Positions 33,946 through 41,479 of a stretch of 64,000 nt of DNA are shown here, in pieces (positions within the stretch are counted from its first letter, which is position 1; each line of letters starts with the position of its first letter). Source of the stretch: Burkholderia anthina (lineage in GTDB: Bacteria > Pseudomonadota > Gammaproteobacteria > Burkholderiales > Burkholderiaceae); assembly GCF_001547525.1 (NCBI RefSeq), contig NZ_LNJP01000003.1, positions 806,001 to 870,000 of the forward strand, written 5' to 3'. The notes beneath the pieces were generated by a model, which was not told the DNA's origin, ran no database searches, and saw nothing but the letters and a program-made list of their open reading frames with translations. The position numbers and the translations under genes are program-made.

Positions 33946-35070
33946 ATGACAGGCTTCATCGACACTTTCACACTCGGCGGCCCGGGCCCGACGATCGCGA
34001 TCAAGGATACGATCGACGTCGCGGGCCATCCGACCCGCGCGGCGAGCCGCGCGCTCGCCGATGCGCCGCCGGCCGTACGCCACGCGGATGTGGTCCGCCT
34101 GCTGCTCGACGCCGGCTGGCAGATCGCCGGCAAGGCGAACATGCACGAGCTCGCGTTCGGCATGACCGGCATCAACGACTACACGGGCACGCCCGTCAAT
34201 CCGCAGGACGCCTCACGCATTCCGGGCGGCTCGTCGAGCGGCTCCGCGTCGCTCGTCGGGCTCGGTGCCGTCGATGCGGCGCTCGGCACCGATACCGGCG
34301 GCTCGATTCGCGGGCCGGCCGCCTGCTGCGGCGTGGCCGGGCTCAAGCCCACGTTCGGGCGTGTGTCGCGGCGCGGCGTCGCGCCCGCGGAAACCACGCT
34401 CGATTGCGTCGGGCCATTCGCCCGCGACCTCCGCACGCTCGTCGCGGTGATGGCCGCGATCGCGCCGGGCTTCGATCGCGCGCGGGCGACCGCCTCCGTT
34501 GAAGGCTGCACGATCGCTCGACTCGCCGTGGAAGCCGAGCCGGCGATCGCCGCCGCGCTCGACGCGGCCGTTCGCGCATCGGGCCTGTGCTCGCACACGG
34601 TCGTGCTCGATGCAATGCCGGCCGCGTTCGCTGCGGGGCTCACCGTGATCAACGCGGAAACGTCGCGCGCGTTCGGCCATCTGGTCGCGACCGGCAAACT
34701 CGGCGCCGATCTCGATGCACGATTGCGTGCGGCCGCAACGACCGCGCCTGCGGCATTGAAGGAAGCCGAGGCCGTGCGCGCACGCTTCGCCGCGCAGGTC
34801 GATGCCGCGCTCGAACACGCGGACGTGCTGGTGCTGCCGACGCTGCCCGCGCTACCGATCACGCTGCAGCAGGCCCGCGACGGCGTATCGGTGATCGCGA
34901 TGTCGTCGCTGATCCGGCCGTTCAACCTGAGCGGCCATCCCGCGCTCAGCCTGCCGCTGCCGCTCGCCGGTTCGCCATTGAAGGCCGGCTTGCAGATCGT
35001 CGGGCGCAAGGGCGCGGACGAACGGGTCTGCGCGATCGCGGCACACTTCGAAGCGGCGCTGGCCGCATGA
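33946..35070 (+). CDS. iacH: Amidase-signature enzyme of IAA catabolism
   Basis: A 374-residue amidase-signature hydrolase. The triad is visible as Lys20 in IAIKD, the cis-Ser within GGSSSGSA (94-101), and nucleophile Ser120 in TDTGGSIRGPA. It is shorter than most family members (450 or more) but all three elements are present. IacH is thought to open an amide or lactam intermediate in the indole ring breakdown. The binding site is weak. It lies within the iacA-B-I-H-E run. Confidence 0.87.
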   Translation: MTGFIDTFTLGGPGPTIAIKDTIDVAGHPTRAASRALADAPPAVRHADVVRLLLDAGWQIAGKANMHELAFGMTGINDYTGTPVNPQDASRIPGGSSSGSASLVGLGAVDAALGTDTGGSIRGPAACCGVAGLKPTFGRVSRRGVAPAETTLDCVGPFARDLRTLVAVMAAIAPGFDRARATASVEGCTIARLAVEAEPAIAAALDAAVRASGLCSHTVVLDAMPAAFAAGLTVINAETSRAFGHLVATGKLGADLDARLRAAATTAPAALKEAEAVRARFAAQVDAALEHADVLVLPTLPALPITLQQARDGVSVIAMSSLIRPFNLSGHPALSLPLPLAGSPLKAGLQIVGRKGADERVCAIAAHFEAALAA

Positions 35071-35129
35071 ACCACGATGCGGGGGCCGCCTTCACCGGCG
35101 TGCGCCCACGAACCACGGAACACCACACC

Positions 35130-35873
35130 ATGTCAGACCGAGTCGTCCTCGTCACCGGCGCCGCGCGCGGGCTCGGCGCCGTCATCGCCGAACGCTTCCA
35201 TGCGGCCGGCTACCGCGTCGCGCTGGCCGACATCGCGGCCGATGCCGTTCATGTGCATGCGCGCGAGCTCGATCCGAGCGGCGAACGCGCGATCGCACTG
35301 CCGCTCGACGTCACGTCGAAACGCGATTTCGAAGCGGCGCGCGATGTGCTCGTCGCGCGCTGGGGCGCGATCGACGTGCTCGTCAACAACGCGGGCGCAT
35401 CGAAGGTCGTGCCGGCGATGGAGATCACGGCCGAGCAGTTCGACTACGTAATCGACGTGAACCTGCGCAGCGTCCTGTTCGGCTGCCAGGTGTTCGGCCA
35501 GTATTTCGCGCGGCGCGGCGCGGGCCGCATCGTCAACATCGCGTCGCTCGCCGGGCAGAACGGCGGCTCGGCCACGGGCGCGCACTATGCGGCCGCGAAA
35601 GGCGGCACGCTGACGCTGACCAAGGTGTTCGCGCGCGATCTCGCCGCGCAGGGCGTCACCGTCAACGCGATCTCGCCGGGCCCGCTCGATCTGCCGATCG
35701 TGTACGAAAGCGTCGCGCCCGACAAGCTGCGTCAGGTGCTCGCGAGCCTGCCGGGCGGCAAGCTCGGGTCGGCCGCTTTCGTTGCGGATGCAGCCGTATT
35801 GCTCGCGTCGGGCGACGCGCATTTCGCGAATGGCGCATGCTGGGACATCAACGGCGGGCTGTACATGCGCTGA
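35130..35873 (+). CDS. iacE: SDR-family dehydrogenase of IAA catabolism
   Basis: A 247-residue classical SDR. The cofactor motif is TGAARGLG near residues 9-16, NNAG is near residue 88, and the catalytic Ser with YAAAK is intact, in contrast to the SDR at 7458-8204. IacE acts after IacA and converts hydroxylated indole intermediates to the dioxindole type. It is the last gene of its run; the response regulator gene is convergent and ends 12 bases later. Confidence 0.87.
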   Translation: MSDRVVLVTGAARGLGAVIAERFHAAGYRVALADIAADAVHVHARELDPSGERAIALPLDVTSKRDFEAARDVLVARWGAIDVLVNNAGASKVVPAMEITAEQFDYVIDVNLRSVLFGCQVFGQYFARRGAGRIVNIASLAGQNGGSATGAHYAAAKGGTLTLTKVFARDLAAQGVTVNAISPGPLDLPIVYESVAPDKLRQVLASLPGGKLGSAAFVADAAVLLASGDAHFANGACWDINGGLYMR

Positions 35874-35885
35874 ACGCGCCGAACC

Positions 35886-36518
35886 TCATCGCGACGGCTC
35901 ACCGTCGTCGCCCCACACGACCATCACGTCGCGCACGAGCGCGGCGATCGACGTCGCGCCGAGCTTCTCCTTGATGCTCGCGCGATGCACGTCGACCGTC
36001 TTCACGCTGATCGACAGATCGGATGCGATCTGCTTGCTGCCCTTGCCGTCCACGACGCCGCGCAGCACTTCCTTCTCGCGCGCGGTCAGCGCATCGAGCC
36101 GCTGGCGCAGCTCGCGGTGGCGCTGGCTCACCGCATGCCGCTGCTGCGCGAGCCGCAACGCACGCTGCACGCGCTCGAGCATCTGCTGCGAGTTGTACGG
36201 CTTCTCGACGAAATCGATCGCCCCGTTCTGCAGCGCGCGCACCGACATCGGAATGTCGCCGTGCCCGCTGACGAAGATCACCGGCAGCGTCGCGCCGCGC
36301 GCGTTCAGTTCGGCCTGCACGTCGAAGCCGCTTTTCTCCGGCATCCGCACGTCGAGCACGAGACACGCAGGCAGGTTCACGTCGAAGCGCGCGAGAAAGT
36401 CGGCGGCGCTCGCGAATCCCTCGGACGCGATGCCGACCGATTCGAGCAACCAGGCGAGCGACGTCCGCATGCCGCTGTCGTCGTCGACGATGTATACGAT
36501 CGGTGCGGGTGACGTCAT
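35886..36518 (-). CDS. FixJ/NarL-type response regulator of the iac region
   Basis: A 210-residue response regulator. The receiver domain has the acidic pocket VDDD at 11-14, phospho-acceptor Asp56 in LVLDVRMPE and Lys106 in VEKPY. The C-terminal LuxR helix-turn-helix has LTAREKEVLRGVVDGKGSKQIA. This is the FixJ/StyR/TodT pattern, matching the PAS kinase at 30011-31483, with which it likely forms the two-component system of the iac cluster. It is divergent from iacG over 354 bases that contain a long inverted repeat. Confidence 0.9.
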   Translation of the reverse strand: MTSPAPIVYIVDDDSGMRTSLAWLLESVGIASEGFASAADFLARFDVNLPACLVLDVRMPEKSGFDVQAELNARGATLPVIFVSGHGDIPMSVRALQNGAIDFVEKPYNSQQMLERVQRALRLAQQRHAVSQRHRELRQRLDALTAREKEVLRGVVDGKGSKQIASDLSISVKTVDVHRASIKEKLGATSIAALVRDVMVVWGDDGEPSR

Positions 36519-36872
36519 CGCGGGGGTCTCGCTGAATATCGGTATCGGTATCGCACGCGCCGCGCGCAACGCCGGTGGCCGGCGTTGCGCAAGCGTCGTT
36601 CGCTGGGGGTGTGCGGCACATCATAACGAGCCGAAAACCCGCTGCAAACCCCTGGACGTGCCGCGCGAACGCACAATCGCGGCTTTTTTTGCACGCGGCG
36701 GCGCGCGTCTAGGTAGAACCTTTAGACGCGTTGGCAGGAACGCCATCCCGATCGTCAATCGTGCGAATGGTCGGCCGCCTTTTCGCGACGTACGCTTGGG
36801 TCATCGTCGGCGATCCGGCGCTGCCCTCGCAGCGCCGCGCGGTTCGCCGCTTTCGTCCAATCAGGAGCGCCC
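36519..36872. other. Divergent intergenic region, response regulator to iacG
   Basis: No gene supported. It includes an AT-rich core around 36680-36725 and the 27-bp inverted repeat at 36704-36730. It should contain the promoters for the response regulator and iacG. Confidence 0.6.
36704..36730. promoter_or_regulatory. Nested inverted repeat upstream of iacG
   Basis: CGCGTCTA (36704-36711) and TAGACGCG (36723-36730) are perfect 8-bp arms. Inside lies AGGT-AGA-ACCT (36711-36721), the same 4-3-4 geometry as the repeat before iacA. The site is 143 bases before iacG and 186 bases from the response regulator start. A response regulator dimer is the most likely ligand. Confidence 0.5.
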
Positions 36873-37418
36873 ATGTCTTCCACGACCGATATCCAGCGAC
36901 CGCCGCGCGTCGAGCCGACCGACGCGCAGAAGGCCTTCCGCCAGGCGATGGCCCACCTCGGCGCGGCCGTCAACGTGATCACCACCGCCGGGCCGCACGG
37001 CCGCTGCGGGATCACCGCGAGCGCCGTGTGCTCCGTCACCGATGCGCCGCCGACGCTGCTCGTGTGCCTGAACCGGTCGAGCGCGATGCACGCGACCTTC
37101 GAGCGCAACCGTCAGGTGTGCATCAACGTGCTGCCGGCCGAGCACGAACTGCTCGCGCGACACTTCGCGGGGCTCACCGACCTGCCGATGGAACAGCGCT
37201 TCCAGTTGCCCGTATGGGATCGCGGCGAACAGGACGTGCCGGTGCTGCGCGATGCGCTCGCAAGCCTGCAGGGCACGATCGCCGAGATGAAGGAAGTCGG
37301 CTCGCACTCGGTGATGTTCATCGAGGCGACGTCGATTCGCGTGCGCGACGACGGCGACAGCCTCATCTACTTCAGCCGTGCGTTTCATCGCGTGTCGCGC
37401 GCCGCGTGCGTGCGGTGA
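36873..37418 (+). CDS. iacG: Flavin reductase partner of IacA
   Basis: A 181-residue flavin reductase of the HpaC/DIM6 family. The FMN-binding split barrel is recognised by FRQAMAHLGAAVNVITTAG, GITASAVCSVTDAPPTLLVCLN and HARL-type ending FSRAFHRVS. It supplies reduced flavin to the monooxygenase IacA. AGGAG precedes the start. It is separated from the other iac genes by the response regulator gene and has its own promoter region. Confidence 0.9.
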   Translation: MSSTTDIQRPPRVEPTDAQKAFRQAMAHLGAAVNVITTAGPHGRCGITASAVCSVTDAPPTLLVCLNRSSAMHATFERNRQVCINVLPAEHELLARHFAGLTDLPMEQRFQLPVWDRGEQDVPVLRDALASLQGTIAEMKEVGSHSVMFIEATSIRVRDDGDSLIYFSRAFHRVSRAACVR

Positions 37419-37429
37419 CGTTCGCGCGA

Positions 37430-38689
37430 CTACGCGGACCTGCTGCACAGCGCGCGCTGCCCGGCCGCGAGCGCGGCGCCCGCGAACAGCGTCAGCGCCG
37501 AATACACGAGCCCGCGCGCAAGGCCCGCGCTGTCCGACACCCACCCGATCGCGACCGGCCCCGCGATCTGCCCGAATGCGAAGACCGTCGTGAACGCGCT
37601 GATGCCCTTCGCCCAGCCGTCGGGCGGCAGGTTATGCCGCACGAAGGCTGTCGTCGACGCGACCGCCGACAGGAACGTCGCGCCGAACAGCAAGCCCGAC
37701 GCGAACGCGGCAACCGGATGCACGAACAGCGCGGGCATCAGCGTCGCGACGCCGAGCAGCGCGTTGAGCACGGCGAGCGCCTGGCCGCCGCGCATCCGGT
37801 CGAGCAACCCCGACCACAGCCGCGCGGACACGACGGTCGCGATCCCGAGCATCACGTAGAACGCGGCGACCACCGTGCCGCTCATCCCCGCGCCGCGCAG
37901 CAGCGCGACGATGAACGTCATGTAGCCGATATAGCCGACGCCGAACAGGCCGTAGCCGGCCAGCGCGAGCGCGAAGCGGGCCGCACTCGCGGTCACCGCC
38001 GGTTTCGCGCCGTCGGCGTCGGCCCGCGTGACCGGTGCCGCATGTGCCTGCTCGATGCGGCGTGCCGCCGACACGGCCACCGCCGAGAACAGCACGCACG
38101 CCGTCGCGAGCGCGAACCACGCAGGTTGCCAGCCGTGCATGCGCGGCACGAGCGTGGCCGGCACGAGCAGCGACGACGCGACGATGCCCCATCCCGTGCC
38201 GCCGTAATAAAGGCCGAGCAGCAGCCCCGCGTCGCGCGGCGACGCGGATGCGAGCCGCGCGGCCAGCACGCCGCCGCTGATGAAGATCGATGCGCTGCCG
38301 ACACCCGTTGCCAGCCGCTGCGCCAGCAGCGCGTGCATGTCCGACGTGAGCCCGCCCGCGGCCATCAGCACGGCGGTCAACGCGCAGCCGGCCGCGAGCA
38401 GCGTGCCCGCGCGCCAGCGCCGCGACAGCAGCGGGAATGCCAGCGCGCCGATCAGGTAGCCGGCCGCGTTCGCCGTGTTCAGCGCGCCGGCCTGCGCGAA
38501 CGTCCAGCCGAGATCGGCCTTCATCGGCGGCAGCAGCAGCGCGTACGAAAAGCGTGCGAGGCCAAGCGCGATCGCGCTGCCGAGCGACAGGCCGATCGCG
38601 AGCCGCCACGCGGCCATGCGGCCGGGATCGGTTGCGCCGGCGTCCGGCCGCGAGCGGCCGGCACGCTCCGGTTGCGGCACTGCACGCAT
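37430..38689 (-). CDS. MFS carrier, YbfB/YjiJ type
   Basis: A 419-residue carrier with twelve predicted membrane helices and the YbfB/YjiJ family opening GSAIALGLARFSYALLLPPMKADLGWT. The start at 38689 has GGAGA upstream. It is convergent with iacG (12 bases apart) and may be the second transporter of the iac region, comparable to paired carriers described in other Burkholderiales iac clusters. The direction and substrate of transport are unknown. Confidence 0.87.
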   Translation of the reverse strand: MRAVPQPERAGRSRPDAGATDPGRMAAWRLAIGLSLGSAIALGLARFSYALLLPPMKADLGWTFAQAGALNTANAAGYLIGALAFPLLSRRWRAGTLLAAGCALTAVLMAAGGLTSDMHALLAQRLATGVGSASIFISGGVLAARLASASPRDAGLLLGLYYGGTGWGIVASSLLVPATLVPRMHGWQPAWFALATACVLFSAVAVSAARRIEQAHAAPVTRADADGAKPAVTASAARFALALAGYGLFGVGYIGYMTFIVALLRGAGMSGTVVAAFYVMLGIATVVSARLWSGLLDRMRGGQALAVLNALLGVATLMPALFVHPVAAFASGLLFGATFLSAVASTTAFVRHNLPPDGWAKGISAFTTVFAFGQIAGPVAIGWVSDSAGLARGLVYSALTLFAGAALAAGQRALCSRSA

Positions 38690-38867
38690 CGGGGGTGTCT
38701 CCTTCGTTGTTCGATTCCGGGGCTTCCGCCGCCATCGGTCGATCATACTGGAGCCGCCGCGAAACCGGCGCGCGCACGCGGCAAAATCGCGACGGCCGGT
38801 GCACCCGCTCCTCTCTGTCCGGCGCAACGGCGTGAATAAGCCGAAGGTCGGCCGGCGCTGACCCGCA

Positions 38868-39413
38868 CTACCGCCCGAGTCCGGCCGCAAAAGCCGCAAG
38901 CAGGGCGCGCCCTTCCGACCATCCGCCCAACCCGGACGCCGCGTTCAGATGGCCGCGTGCGCCGAGCAGAAGCGGCGTCGCGCCCTGTTCCGTTGCCCAT
39001 TCGAGCGCGCGCCCGGATGGATCGTAAGGATCGTCCGCGCTCGCGATCGCCAGCACCGGCACACGCCCGAACGAACGCTTCGGCAGGTTCGCGAACGCGG
39101 CGGCGGCAACCGGAAAGCGCGGCCCTTGCGGGTCGGGCACGGCCACGAGAAACGCGCCGCGCACCGCGCGCGCCGATGCGGCATGCCAATGTGCGAACAA
39201 CAGACAACCCAGCGAGTGACAAACCACGAGCGGCGGCGCCCCGGCGTTCGCGACGGCCGCGTCCAGCGCCGCCGTCCAGTCGGCCAGGTCGGGCGCCTCC
39301 CACGAAGCCGGCGCGATGCGCGCGGCGCCGGGCAACGCCGCCTCCCAGTGGCTCTGCCAATGATCCGGTCCCGAATTGCCGATACCCGGCACGATCACGA
39401 TCGCTTGCTCCAT
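38868..39413 (-). CDS. RBBP9/YdeN-type serine hydrolase
   Basis: A 181-residue alpha/beta hydrolase. The nucleophile elbow is CHSLGC (Ser67), the acid is in ASADDPYD (Asp127 or Asp128) and the base is His155 in GHLNAASG, which is the RBBP9 pattern. It starts IVIVPGIGNSGPDHWQSHW, the family hallmark. The ATG at 39413 has GGAGG 5 bases upstream, so the earlier TTG is not used. It is divergent from an Lrp-type regulator. The substrate is unknown. Confidence 0.9.
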   Translation of the reverse strand: MEQAIVIVPGIGNSGPDHWQSHWEAALPGAARIAPASWEAPDLADWTAALDAAVANAGAPPLVVCHSLGCLLFAHWHAASARAVRGAFLVAVPDPQGPRFPVAAAAFANLPKRSFGRVPVLAIASADDPYDPSGRALEWATEQGATPLLLGARGHLNAASGLGGWSEGRALLAAFAAGLGR

Positions 39414-39529
39414 CACGCCCTCCGTCAACGCAAAGCCCGCAGTGTGACGGGGCGCCGATCGGCATGGAATGGCAAGTCATCGGTTATTGAGCCAGAATGC
39501 CGATGAATCAACGGTACCGGAGGACCGTC

Positions 39530-39985
39530 ATGCCGGACGAAGCACTCGATCGCCTGGATCTTGCGATCCTCGAAGCGCTGCAGGAGAACGCGCGGACGCC
39601 GCTGTCGGAAGTGGGCAGGCGTATCGGGCTGTCGCAGCCCGCGACGTCGGAGCGCGTGAAGCGGCTGGAAGAACGCGGCATCATCGCCGGCTACGGCGCA
39701 CGGATCGATCCGGCGGCACTGGGCTTGGGCATGATGGCCATCATCCGGCTGAAAACGACCCACGAGCACATCAAGCCGGCGCTGCGCACGTTTGCCGAGA
39801 TGCCGCATGTGATCGAAGTCCATCGCATGACCGGCGAGGATTGCTTTCTGCTGAAGGTGCTGGTGCCGACACCGGGCCAGCTCGAAACCCTCATCGATGC
39901 GATTGCCCGCTTCGGCGCGGTCACGACTTCGCTGGTGCTGCGCTCCGAGCCGACGAAGGCGATCGGCAAGGCGTTGCTCGGATGA
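39530..39985 (+). CDS. Lrp/AsnC-family transcriptional regulator
   Basis: A 151-residue regulator. Residues 1-60 hold the winged helix (LDLAILEALQENARTPLSEVGRRIGLSQPATSERVKRLEE), and the rest is the RAM ligand domain (VIEVHRMTGEDCFLLKVLV). Lrp proteins sense amino acids. The ATG at 39530 has GGAGG upstream and is preferred over an ATG 33 bases earlier. It is divergent from the hydrolase gene and lies 340 bases before the peptide gene at 40326, so it could regulate either side. Confidence 0.92.
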   Translation: MPDEALDRLDLAILEALQENARTPLSEVGRRIGLSQPATSERVKRLEERGIIAGYGARIDPAALGLGMMAIIRLKTTHEHIKPALRTFAEMPHVIEVHRMTGEDCFLLKVLVPTPGQLETLIDAIARFGAVTTSLVLRSEPTKAIGKALLG

Positions 39986-40325
39986 CGCTCGCATGCGGCT
40001 TTCTTCAATGACATAAATCGCAGCAATTCCGGCAATTGAATCCAAATTAAAAATGATCGAATTCATTTCTGCCACCCGAATTCGATTCACTAAAAAAAGA
40101 TGCGTGACCCGCCTGTCGTTTTATCCGGTTTTTCCAATATTTGAACCGCAAACGCCCTTGTTTAGCACGCTTCCGCTAAAAAGCTTGCAACGCATTGCTT
40201 TCGTAAATTCATCCGACTAATATCGACGCCACTCGTCCGGCATTCACAAAATATCGAACGAGGAGCGGGATTGTTTTTCCGCGCTTTCATGTTGAATCAC
40301 TCATGTTCACCACAGGAGAATTGAC
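39986..40325. other. AT-rich promoter island upstream of the peptide gene
   Basis: The stretch is strikingly AT-rich against a background of about two thirds G+C, with runs such as CTAAAAAAAGA. No frame of useful length exists. It contains a well-formed sigma-70-like promoter (40195-40223) and a leader of about 95 bases before the small gene. The composition suggests either a strongly bent, H-NS-like regulated promoter or acquired DNA. Confidence 0.65.
40195..40223 (+). promoter_or_regulatory. Sigma-70-like promoter of the peptide gene
   Basis: TTGCTT at 40195-40200 and TAATAT at 40218-40223 are separated by 17 bases. Transcription would begin near 40230 and run into the 40-codon gene. This is the best -35/-10 pair I can read in the window. 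Confidence 0.65.
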
Positions 40326-40448
40326 ATGCAGGAAACCCAGCAAATCGAATTGCTTGACTGGATGCAGGAAGACACGCACCCCGAGGCCGTCGACATGATG
40401 GTCGAGGACGCCGTGGTGCCGTTCGGCACCGCGCTCTGGCCGGTCTGA
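40326..40448 (+). CDS. 40-residue acidic peptide, candidate RiPP-type precursor
   Basis: A small gene of 40 codons with an excellent binding site (AGGAGAA at 40314-40320) and an ATG 5 bases later. The product has nine acidic residues and no Lys or Arg. It has a leader-like first part (IELLDWMQED) and a hydrophobic C-terminal stretch, VVPFGTALWPV. This layout, acidic leader plus short aromatic and proline-containing tail, resembles precursors of ribosomally made, modified peptides. A perfect palindromic hairpin and a metalloenzyme gene follow. I recognise no known precursor family, and it has no signal peptide or membrane helix. Confidence 0.75.
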   Translation: MQETQQIELLDWMQEDTHPEAVDMMVEDAVVPFGTALWPV

Positions 40449-40465
40449 GCGGGCCACCCGTTCTC

Positions 40466-40489
40466 GCGGAAGGGCCGCGGCCCTTCCGC
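40466..40489 (+). repeat. Perfect 24-bp palindrome between peptide and enzyme genes
   Basis: The arms 40466-40477 and 40478-40489 are exact reverse complements (GCGGAAGGGCCG and CGGCCCTTCCGC), giving a 10-bp GC stem with a CGCG loop in RNA. No T-run follows. In the 58-base gap between a small peptide gene and its enzyme, such a hairpin typically stabilises or attenuates the message so that peptide is made in excess. Confidence 0.75.
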
Positions 40490-40506
40490 CGCTTCCGGAG
40501 ATACGC

Positions 40507-41460
40507 ATGCTGAACCTGCACCGCGCGCTCGGCTTTCACCCGGCGCTGCGCGACAAGCTGGCGCGCGGCGAATCGGGAAAACTGCTGGTCGGCTACGACA
40601 CCCGCAATCGCGACATCGCGTTGCGCGCCTTTTCCGCCCTGCCCGATTCGCTTGACGCGACCACCCTCTGCCTCGAAAGCACCCCACCCGCCGACATCGC
40701 CGCCGCACTCGGCGACGCCGACCTGTTCGTGCTGCTGTACGACTCGTCGTGCCTGCCGACGCCTTCTCCGAGCGGGCCGCCGTTCCTCGCCGCGATCCGC
40801 CCCGCGATCGTCGAGCACTGGAGCAAATCGGTTTTATTCAAGGATTACGGCCCGCATCTCGACGAGGCGTTCGCCGAATCGCTCGACGACATCGCCGCAC
40901 GCAACGGCCGGCTGATCGAGGCGGCCGCGCGCGCGTCGCGGATCCGCTTCATCGACGAAGCCGGCAACACGCTGACGGGCTCGCTCGCGCCGGACCAGAA
41001 ATGGACGAGCGTGGACGGCATGGGCAACCTCGACGTCGTGCCCGGCGAGATCGCGACGCACGTGACCGACCTGAACGGCTCGGTCGTGTTCAGCGGCACG
41101 TTTCTCGGCACCGTGCCCTTCGCGATCAAGTACAAGGTGGCCGAGCGGCTCGCGACGCTGCACGTCGAGCACAGCACGATCGTCGATTTCGACACCGACG
41201 ACGCAGGCTTCCGCCGAGATTTCTCGACCTATCTCGACCGGCACGCGAATCACCGGCGGATCGAGGAATTCGGCATCGGCACGAACCTCGGGATTCGCGG
41301 GCTGTACGGCCGCAACGCGGGGTTCGAGGAACGCCACCCCGGGCTGCATCTCGGGCTCGGCGGCGGCGAAAACGGCAGCCACCATCTCGACCTGATCTTC
41401 GCGCGCGGCACGCTCGCGCTCGACGAGCGGATCGTGTTCGACGGCGCGTTCGCCGTCTGA
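40507..41460 (+). CDS. M29 peptidase/NicX-like metalloprotein
   Basis: A 317-residue protein with the pattern of the M29 aminopeptidase family, which also includes the ring-cleaving dioxygenase NicX. The C-terminal half shows NLDVVPGEI (175-182), EEFGIGTN (253-260), GLHLGLGGG (279-287) and SHHLDL (291-296); the Glu, His and Asp residues here are the likely metal ligands. The N-terminal half is divergent and shorter than in M29 peptidases. GGAG precedes the start. It shares a message with the 40-residue peptide, so trimming or oxidising that peptide is a reasonable hypothesis; a free small-molecule substrate is also possible. Confidence 0.72.
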   Translation: MLNLHRALGFHPALRDKLARGESGKLLVGYDTRNRDIALRAFSALPDSLDATTLCLESTPPADIAAALGDADLFVLLYDSSCLPTPSPSGPPFLAAIRPAIVEHWSKSVLFKDYGPHLDEAFAESLDDIAARNGRLIEAAARASRIRFIDEAGNTLTGSLAPDQKWTSVDGMGNLDVVPGEIATHVTDLNGSVVFSGTFLGTVPFAIKYKVAERLATLHVEHSTIVDFDTDDAGFRRDFSTYLDRHANHRRIEEFGIGTNLGIRGLYGRNAGFEERHPGLHLGLGGGENGSHHLDLIFARGTLALDERIVFDGAFAV

Positions 41461-41479
41461 CGCGGCGGCGATTGCCGGA

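Noticed and set aside
39478..39505. CATCGG-N16-CCGATG repeat upstream of the Lrp gene
   Set aside because: Short arms with a wide spacer in GC-rich DNA are expected by chance, and Lrp sites are too degenerate to judge by eye.
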